Positions 58,591 through 64,000 of a stretch of DNA of 64,000 bases are shown in pieces (position 1 is the first letter of the stretch; every line of letters starts with the position of its first letter). A program made the position numbers and the translations under genes. The notes beneath the pieces are model-generated. The model saw only the letters and a program-made list of their open reading frames with translations. It did not search any database and had not been told where the DNA came from. Source of the stretch: Kribbella pratensis (GTDB lineage: Bacteria > Actinomycetota > Actinomycetes > Propionibacteriales > Kribbellaceae); contig NZ_SODU01000001.1 of assembly GCF_004366075.1 (NCBI RefSeq), positions 2,439,134 through 2,503,133 on the forward strand. Reading direction: 5' to 3'.

Positions 58591-59613
58591 TCAGGCGAGC
58601 GGTTTGGTCGTGCCGCGGAGAACCAGCTGCGCGGGGACGACGAGTTCCTGCGGGTCGCCGCCCGGGCTGCCGAGCTGCGCCGTCATCAAGGCGGTGATCG
58701 CGTCGGCCATCTCCTCGTGCCCGGGGTTGACCGTGGACAGCGACGGCACCAGGTACGCCGCCTCGTCGATGTCGTCGAACCCGACCACCTGTACGTCGTC
58801 GGGCACGCGAACCCCGGCGTCGGCGAGCCCGCGCAACGCGCCCATCGCCAGTACGTCGGTCAGCGCGAACACGGCGTCGAACGCGATCCCGCGATCGCGC
58901 AGCACCTGGATCCCGTCGTACCCGTCCTGCAGGCCGAACGAGGAGCGCACGTTCAGCTCCGGGTCGACCGGTACGCCGGCTTCGGTGTGCGCGAGCGCGT
59001 AGCCCTCCGCCCGGAGCGCGGGCATGGTCGCGGAGCCGCCCGGATCGCCGCCGAGCATCGCGACCCGGCGCGCACCGGCGGCGAGCAGGTGCGCGGTGGC
59101 CTGGCGGGCGCCGTCGACGTTGTCCATCATCACGTGGTCGAAGCGCGACGGCTGCGCCCGCTCCCCGATCATCACCACCGGCGCGTCGGTGCGGAGCTGG
59201 CTCAGCTCGGCCGGGTCGATGTCGACCACACTGAGGATCAACCCGTCGTACATCCGCAGCCGCGAGAACGCGACCGCGTCCAGTTCGCCCTCGCGGCTGG
59301 CGCCGGTGCGTTCGGTGACGATCCGCAGGCCGTGCGCCTCGAACCGGTCGGCGAGGCGGGCGGCGAGCTGGCCGAAGTAGGGGCGCTCCAGCTCGGGCAC
59401 GGCGAGACCGACCACGCCGGTGCGACCCGCGCGCAGGTGCCGGGCGGCCAGGTTCACCTGGTACCCGAGCTCACCGATCGCCGCCAGCACCCGGTCGCGG
59501 GTCTCCGGACCGACCCGCGGCCGGCCGTTGATCACGTTCGACACCGTCATCGTCGACACCCCGGCGAACCGGGCGACGTCGGCCATCGTCACGACACTCG
59601 ATGGCTTCCCCAT
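58591..59613 (-). CDS. LacI-family regulator, probably of the GH51 gene
   Basis: 340 residues from ATG 59613. HTH: TMADVARFAGVSTMTVSNVI, hinge NLAARHLRAGR, then the effector domain (GVVGLAVPELERPYFGQLAA; VQVVGFDDIDEAAYLVPSLS). It diverges from the arabinofuranosidase with only 31 bp between the starts, so it likely controls both promoters. I found no clear palindrome in that gap; the operator may lie inside coding DNA. Confidence 0.87.
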   Translation of the reverse strand: MGKPSSVVTMADVARFAGVSTMTVSNVINGRPRVGPETRDRVLAAIGELGYQVNLAARHLRAGRTGVVGLAVPELERPYFGQLAARLADRFEAHGLRIVTERTGASREGELDAVAFSRLRMYDGLILSVVDIDPAELSQLRTDAPVVMIGERAQPSRFDHVMMDNVDGARQATAHLLAAGARRVAMLGGDPGGSATMPALRAEGYALAHTEAGVPVDPELNVRSSFGLQDGYDGIQVLRDRGIAFDAVFALTDVLAMGALRGLADAGVRVPDDVQVVGFDDIDEAAYLVPSLSTVNPGHEEMADAITALMTAQLGSPGGDPQELVVPAQLVLRGTTKPLA

Positions 59614-59644
59614 GCGGACCACTGTAAAGACACAGGAGGGCTCA

Positions 59645-61156
59645 ATGCCTGAAGCACGCGTCGCGATCGATCTCGACGTACCGGGACCGACGATCAGCCG
59701 GCACCTGTACGGCCACTTCGCCGAGCACCTCGGGCGGTGCATCTACGGCGGTTTCTACGTCGGCGAGGACTCACCGATCCCGAACGAAGGCGGGATCCGG
59801 CTGGACGTGGTCGAGGCGCTGCGGGCGCTGGACATCCCGAACCTGCGCTGGCCCGGCGGCTGTTTCGCGGACGAGTACCACTGGAAGGACGGCATCGGGC
59901 CGAAGGCGGACCGGCCGTCGATGGTGAACACGCACTGGGGCAACGTCGAGGAGAACAACCACTTCGGCACCCACGAGTTCATGGCGTTGTGCGAGCTGCT
60001 GGGCGCCGCGCCGTACGTGAACGGGAACGTGGGCAGCGGGACCGTGCGGGAGATGAGCGAGTGGGTCGAGTACCTGACCCGCGACGGCGACAGCCCGATG
60101 GTGCGGCAGCGCAAGGCCAACGGGCGCGACGAGCCGTGGAAGATCCCGTTCTGGGGCATCGGCAACGAGGCCTGGGGTTGTGGCGGGAACCTGCGGGCCG
60201 AGGCGTACGCCGACCTGGCGAGGCAGTACGCCACGTTCCTCAAGGACCACGGCGACAACAAGCTGTACCGGATCGCGGCAGGCGCCTCGGACGACGACCT
60301 CAACTGGACCGAGGCGTTGCTGAAGTCGATCAGCTGCCTGGGCTGCGGGCGCGACCCGAAGAACATCTACCAGGCGATCTCGTTCCACTACTACACGGTC
60401 GCGGGGACCTGGGAGAACAAGGGCAGCGCGACCGAGTTCAGCGTGGACGACTACTACCGGACGTTGTCGAAGGCACAGGACATCGAGCGGGTCATCCGTG
60501 CGCACTCGGCGCTCATGGACGCCTACGACCCGGAGCGCAAGATCGGTCTCGTGCTGGACGAGTGGGGCACGTGGTGGGATGTGGAGCCGGGCACGAACCC
60601 CGGGTTCCTGTACCAGCAGAACGCGATGCGGGACGCGCTGGTCGCGAGCCTGCACTTCGACGTGTTCCACCGGCACGCGGAGCGGCTCGTGATGGCGAAC
60701 ATCGCGCAGACGGTCAACGTACTGCAGGCGATGCTGCTCACGGACGACGAGGGCGGGCTCGTCCGTACGCCGACGTACCACGTCTTCGAGATGAACAAGG
60801 GGCATCACGACGCGCAGTCCCTGCCTGTGCACGTGATCGAACCGACGACCTATGATCTCGACGGCAAGGCGATGGACCTGGTGTCGGCGTCCGCCTCGGT
60901 GAAGAACGGGCAGGCACTGGTGTCGGTCAGCAACCTCGATCCGGCCGCGGCGCTGGACGTCGTACTGGATCTCCGCGGCGGATCGCCCAGCGAGGCTTCC
61001 GGACGGTTGCTGACGGCATCGAAACCGCAGGCGTACAACACGGTCGCGGATCCGGATGCGGTGGCTCCGGTCCCGCTGAAGCTGGAACCGGAGCCGCGCG
61101 GGCTGCGGGTGACGCTCCCGCCGCATTCGTTTGCGACTGTCAGTTTGGTTTTGTGA
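59645..61156 (+). CDS. abfA: Alpha-L-arabinofuranosidase, GH51
   Basis: 503 residues, cytoplasmic, with AGGAGG five bp before the ATG. GH51 signs: GHFAEHLGRCIYGGFYV, LRWPGGCFADEYHWKDGIG, GIGNEAWGCGG with acid/base Glu175 and LVLDEWGTWW with nucleophile Glu306. The C-terminal beta-sandwich closes the chain. It releases arabinose from imported arabino-oligosaccharides and is controlled by the divergent LacI. Its 3' end overlaps the convergent MerR gene by 17 bp. Confidence 0.92.
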   Translation: MPEARVAIDLDVPGPTISRHLYGHFAEHLGRCIYGGFYVGEDSPIPNEGGIRLDVVEALRALDIPNLRWPGGCFADEYHWKDGIGPKADRPSMVNTHWGNVEENNHFGTHEFMALCELLGAAPYVNGNVGSGTVREMSEWVEYLTRDGDSPMVRQRKANGRDEPWKIPFWGIGNEAWGCGGNLRAEAYADLARQYATFLKDHGDNKLYRIAAGASDDDLNWTEALLKSISCLGCGRDPKNIYQAISFHYYTVAGTWENKGSATEFSVDDYYRTLSKAQDIERVIRAHSALMDAYDPERKIGLVLDEWGTWWDVEPGTNPGFLYQQNAMRDALVASLHFDVFHRHAERLVMANIAQTVNVLQAMLLTDDEGGLVRTPTYHVFEMNKGHHDAQSLPVHVIEPTTYDLDGKAMDLVSASASVKNGQALVSVSNLDPAAALDVVLDLRGGSPSEASGRLLTASKPQAYNTVADPDAVAPVPLKLEPEPRGLRVTLPPHSFATVSLVL

Positions 61157-61955
61157 TCGCGATCTGGAACTCGTGCACCCAGTTCGCCGGGTTCTCCATG
61201 TCGAACTGGAGCGTGACCTCCCGGGCATACCCCTGGCTGCGGTAGCCGTTGTCCTCGATCCACCGGGCCAGCGTCTGCATGCTGCGGTCGGCCTCCATCA
61301 TGTCGCCCTGGTGGACGATGGTGGCGGCGTCGAGCCCGGGGAGCTCGGTGATGTCGACGTCCGCCGTCGTACCTGTTTCGACGGGTACGGCGGCGTGGAC
61401 GCGGATCGTCTCGTTCTCGGCGTCCTCGTAGTACGCGACCGGCGAACCGCACGGGTTCACACCGGCCGCGCCGAGACGTTCGAAGAGCTGGCCGAACAGG
61501 GGCTGGAGCACCGGGCCGATGTCGGCACCGTCGTAGCTCGGTGAGATCGCGGACAGTTCGGCGACCCGGGTCGGGGCGATGTGTTTCAGGACGACGTCGT
61601 CGGTGGGCATGTGACCTTCCCTCTCGATGAGTCGGAGCCTCGCCTCGACGCTCGTCAGCCGGGCCGCGCTGCGGGCCAACTCGTCCTCGAGCTGGGCCTG
61701 CCGCAGTCGCAGCATGCCGCGCAGTTCCTCGGCCGACAGCTTGGCGTCGACGATCTCGCCGACCTGCTGCAGGGTGAACCCGAGATCCTTGAGCGCGACG
61801 ATCCGGTTCAGCCGGCTGAACTGGTCGGCCGAGTAGAACCGGTAGCCGGTTGCCGCGTCGACGACGGCCGGGCGGAGCAGCCCGAGCGCGTCGTAGTGCC
61901 GCAGCATCCGCGCCGACACCTGCCCGAACGCCGCGAAGTCTCCGATGGTGAACAT
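61140..61955 (-). CDS. MerR-family regulator with GyrI-like effector domain
   Basis: 271 residues. The MerR HTH at the N-terminus (FTIGDFAAFGQVSARMLRHYDALGLL, then RLNRIVALKDLGFTLQQVG) and coiled coil are followed by a GyrI/BmrR-like drug-binding domain (about 120-270). These activators bend DNA at a 19-bp-spacer promoter when drug binds. GGAAGG precedes the ATG, and a perfect dyad lies just upstream. It stands alone and may autoregulate. Confidence 0.88.
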   Translation of the reverse strand: MFTIGDFAAFGQVSARMLRHYDALGLLRPAVVDAATGYRFYSADQFSRLNRIVALKDLGFTLQQVGEIVDAKLSAEELRGMLRLRQAQLEDELARSAARLTSVEARLRLIEREGHMPTDDVVLKHIAPTRVAELSAISPSYDGADIGPVLQPLFGQLFERLGAAGVNPCGSPVAYYEDAENETIRVHAAVPVETGTTADVDITELPGLDAATIVHQGDMMEADRSMQTLARWIEDNGYRSQGYAREVTLQFDMENPANWVHEFQIAITKPN

Positions 61956-61970
61956 CCACCCACCTTCCGG

Positions 61971-61987
61971 CTTGACACAGTGTCAAG
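61971..61987. promoter_or_regulatory. MerR-type operator dyad
   Basis: CTTGACAC and GTGTCAAG flank a single A, a perfect 17-bp dyad 16 bp before the MerR start. CTTGAC..GTCAAG ends are common in MerR-family operators. A second GTCAAG follows at 61988-61993. Confidence 0.65.
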
Positions 61988-62072
61988 GTCAAGCCGCAAC
62001 AACACTACTTTGAGCCCCCACCAACCACTTCGGGCCGCGCAGAACGGTTGATGGGTGCCCAAGGTGGGGTGT

Positions 62073-62363
62073 TCAGGGAGAGACGCGGGTACGGCGGTCG
62101 CGGACTGCGGCGACGGTGAGGGCGGTGACGACGAGGGCGACTCCGCCGGCGCCGAAGCCGGTGACCAGGATGCCGCGGCTGCTCAGCCGGGCGTCGCACT
62201 GCATCGGCGTGATCCCCTTGTCGGGCTGGAAGACCGAGCCGCAGCCGTCCCCGCCGGCATGGACCGGCCGGACGGCGAGCACCACCCCGACGATCAGCAG
62301 GACTGCACCCACCGCGCCGAGGACCTTGCTCAGCACCGGCCGTCCGCTCGGGTCTGGGGGCAT
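62073..62363 (-). CDS. Hypothetical two-helix membrane protein
   Basis: 96 residues. Two hydrophobic helices (VLGAVGAVLLIVGVVLAV; ILVTGFGAGGVALVVTALTV) border a short external loop with two Cys (DGCGSVFQPDKG, PMQCDARL) that could form a disulfide. Small proteins of this plan are common in actinobacteria and unassigned. Function unknown. Confidence 0.65.
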   Translation of the reverse strand: MPPDPSGRPVLSKVLGAVGAVLLIVGVVLAVRPVHAGGDGCGSVFQPDKGITPMQCDARLSSRGILVTGFGAGGVALVVTALTVAAVRDRRTRVSP

Positions 62364-62510
62364 GCGTCAGCCAGGACCGACCATTGTTGGCGGGTCAGAG
62401 CCCACATACGCACCCTCAGCTCCCTGGCAGCTCGGTCAGATTTGATCAAATCTAACGCAGCTAGCAGTCAGCGCTGAAGTTGGGAACCGCCCGGTGCTGG
62501 AATCTTCACC

Positions 62511-62600
62511 CACTTCTAACGCTCCGGTTCACCCCTTCCAACGCCGCCCGGGCCGCATCGGTTCAGCCACTTCTACCGCTGCTCGGGCGGTATCGGTCAG
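62511..62600. repeat. Degenerate tandem repeat, about 34-35 bp unit
   Basis: Two full units (62532-62565 and 62566-62600) and one partial unit (62511-62531) share CCACTTCTAACGC-like starts and ATCGGTTCA-like ends. They lie at the 3' side of the alcohol dehydrogenase gene. The rest of the 233-bp gap (62364-62596) shows nothing recognisable beyond AT-rich DNA at 62440-62470. Confidence 0.4.
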
Positions 62601-63601
62601 TTGTCGAGGACCGCGACGAGGGACCCGCTCGCGCGGCCGTGCGCGACGTCGGAGAGCGCGCGGTCGACCGCGTCGAACGGGACGATCGTCGTGTGCGCGG
62701 CAACCGGAAGCCGGGCGACCAGGCGGAACAACTCCTCACCGTCGCGGCGGGTGTTGGAGGTGACGCTGCGGAGATCGCGCTCGTGGAAGAGGTGCCGTTC
62801 GTAGTTCTGCACCGGTACGTCGGACAGGTAGATACCCGCGACCGCCACAGTTCCACCGGGCTTGAGCGATTCGAGCGCGGCCAGGACCACGTCGCCGGCC
62901 GGAGCGAACACGATCGCCGAGTCCAGCGGCACCGGCGGCCGCTCCCCGACGAACGCAGCACCCAACTCACGGGCGAGGGCCTGGTTTCGCTCGCCACGAG
63001 TCACCACGAACAGTTCGGCGCCCTGAGCCAGAGCAAGCTGCGCGGTGAGGTGGGCGCTCGACCCGAAGCCGTAGATACCGAGCCGGCCACCGGGCGGCAG
63101 GTTCGCGCGGAGCAGGGAGCGGTAGCCGATGATCCCGGCACACAGCCACGGCGCGAGCTCCGCCGCCGGACGATCCGCCGGCAACGCGTAGGCGTAGTCC
63201 TCCGGCACCACGGCGTACTCCGCGAATCCGCCGTCGGCGTCCCAGCCCGTGTACGTCGAGCGCGGGCAGAGGTTCTCCGATCCTTGCCGGCAGAAGTCGC
63301 ACACGCCGCAGGTGCCGCGCAGCCAAGCGATCCCGACACGGTCCCCGATCGCGAACCGCCCGGCCGCCGTACCGCGATCGACCACCTGCCCAACGGCCTG
63401 GTGCCCCGGGACGACCCCCGGGCGCTTCGGTGCCAGGTCACCCTCGGTCAGATGCAGGTCGGTCCGGCAGACCCCGCACGCCGCAACCTGCACGAGTACT
63501 TCGCCGGCGCCGGGTTCTGGCACGGTACGACGTACGCGCTGCAGCGGACCCCTGTCGACGGGTCCTGGTTGACCGACTGCCCACGCCTGCATCTGCTCCA
63601 T
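62597..63601 (-). CDS. Zinc-dependent alcohol dehydrogenase (MDR family)
   Basis: 334 residues from ATG 63601, 7 bp after the ABC permease stop. [15 protein letters not shown] with GHQAVGQV gives the catalytic zinc site; [17 protein letters not shown] gives the four-Cys structural zinc site. The nucleotide fold appears at [15 protein letters not shown]. This is the AdhA/propanol-preferring group. It oxidises alcohols with NAD(P). Its C-terminal end borders the tandem repeat. Confidence 0.87.
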   Translation of the reverse strand: MEQMQAWAVGQPGPVDRGPLQRVRRTVPEPGAGEVLVQVAACGVCRTDLHLTEGDLAPKRPGVVPGHQAVGQVVDRGTAAGRFAIGDRVGIAWLRGTCGVCDFCRQGSENLCPRSTYTGWDADGGFAEYAVVPEDYAYALPADRPAAELAPWLCAGIIGYRSLLRANLPPGGRLGIYGFGSSAHLTAQLALAQGAELFVVTRGERNQALARELGAAFVGERPPVPLDSAIVFAPAGDVVLAALESLKPGGTVAVAGIYLSDVPVQNYERHLFHERDLRSVTSNTRRDGEELFRLVARLPVAAHTTIVPFDAVDRALSDVAHGRASGSLVAVLDN

Positions 63602-63608
63602 GGCTCCA

Positions 63609-64000
63609 TCATGCGACTCGTTGGAGAGCGCGTTCGCGACGCTCGGCAACCTTGGAGCCGGACTCCCGGCGAGCCATTCGCCGCAGTACGACGGGTGCGA
63701 GCAGCAATCCGGCGACGGCCCACACACCGAGGACTGCTGCCGTCTCCAGGTGGCGCCAGGACTCGCCGACCTCGACCACGACCGCTTCGCCGGGGAGAAG
63801 CGCGGACCGCATGCCGAGGCCCATCCAATAGACAGGCGTGAGCTGGCCGATCCACTCGAGCCATCCGGGCAACGCGGTGATCGGGTAGAAGATGCCGGAG
63901 ACCGCGATCAGCGCGAGCATCGGCAACTGGATCAGGCCTTGGGAACGCGCGGTGGTGAAGACCGAGCCGAGGATCGCGCCGATCGGCAACGTCGCGACCA
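63609..64000 (-). CDS. ABC-2-type transporter permease, 3' part
   Basis: The frame is open to the window edge and shows the last part of the permease: three or so hydrophobic segments ([42 protein letters not shown]) and a basic tail. [23 protein letters not shown] is the conserved ABC-2 box of drug or polysaccharide exporters. The ATPase partner would lie beyond the end. The alcohol dehydrogenase follows 7 bp later. Confidence 0.75.
   Translation of the reverse strand, partial: VATLPIGAILGSVFTTARSQGLIQLPMLALIAVSGIFYPITALPGWLEWIGQLTPVYWMGLGMRSALLPGEAVVVEVGESWRHLETAAVLGVWAVAGLLLAPVVLRRMARRESGSKVAERRERALQRVA

Noticed and set aside
1..64000. CRISPR array, prophage, IS element, tRNA or rRNA genes
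   Set aside because: No regularly spaced repeats, transposase or integrase motifs, or cloverleaf-type sequences were found by eye.

Overview
The window is high-GC DNA with dense, mostly non-overlapping genes, frequent GTG starts, many ATGA/GTGA stop-start overlaps and a strong GTAC-rich codon habit. It carries several ECF sigma factors, Tat-dependent secreted enzymes and actinobacterial families (13E12-type HNH protein, MT0933-like antitoxin, RskA-type anti-sigma). This fits the chromosome of a soil actinobacterium. Kribbella or a near relative in the Propionibacteriales is my best guess, made from overall style only. I see no phage, transposase, CRISPR, rRNA or tRNA, so it reads as an accessory but stable chromosomal stretch.

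Layout. 1-6.9 kb: glycan utilisation (GntR end, GH36 alpha-galactosidase, GH43 enzyme, secreted GH84 enzyme) with a small stress-type gene. 6.9-12.3 kb: an ECF41 sigma factor with its predicted target, a ROK regulator, a Tat-exported 5'-nucleotidase and a MarR regulator. 12.4-16.6 kb: a triple-HTH protein, a tandem pair of paralogous MFS transporters and a 2-hydroxyacid dehydrogenase. 16.8-20.4 kb: a sulfite-oxidase-like membrane molybdoenzyme, a fasciclin lipoprotein, SigK and RskA. 20.4-23.6 kb: an MFS pump, a SigG-type sigma factor and a PEP-mutase-like enzyme in an overlapping operon. 23.6-31.9 kb: a Tat amidase with a coupled small protein, an antitoxin-like stress protein, an SDR, a GH95 fucosidase and an ABC exporter with a divergent MarR. 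32-39 kb: a secreted esterase with TetR, a ketopantoate-reductase-like enzyme, a CGNR protein, a DinB-like protein, an esterase, LysR and a reductase. 39-45.4 kb: a LacI-controlled operon of three Gfo/Idh/MocA oxidoreductases, a 2OG-Fe(II) oxygenase, and an HNH protein behind an SOS-like box. 45.4-52.5 kb: an SGNH hydrolase, GNAT, LLM oxidoreductase, a formylglycine-generating enzyme and two MFS genes with MarR and TetR. 52.4-64 kb: a secreted phosphatase/MFS/beta-propeller operon, an aldo/keto reductase, a BON protein, LacI plus a GH51 arabinofuranosidase, MerR, an alcohol dehydrogenase and the end of an ABC-2 permease.

How parts work together. Much of the content is plant and microbial polysaccharide scavenging (GH36, GH43, GH84, GH95, GH51), each locus with its own local regulator. 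The most informative signals are between genes. Two promoters with identical spacing (CCATCC-N15-CCGAA) precede the molybdoenzyme and fasciclin genes and resemble the SigK promoter. A TGTCACA-N16-CGTC promoter precedes the DoxX-like gene after the ECF41 sigma factor. Three GNNT-N15-GGGTAC promoters precede three unlinked small stress-type genes. Two copies of a GTGCAACCGGTTGCA(C/T) palindrome flank the LacI gene. An SOS-like box lies at the HNH gene start. All functional calls come from reading the sequence and from recalled family motifs; no database search was run.
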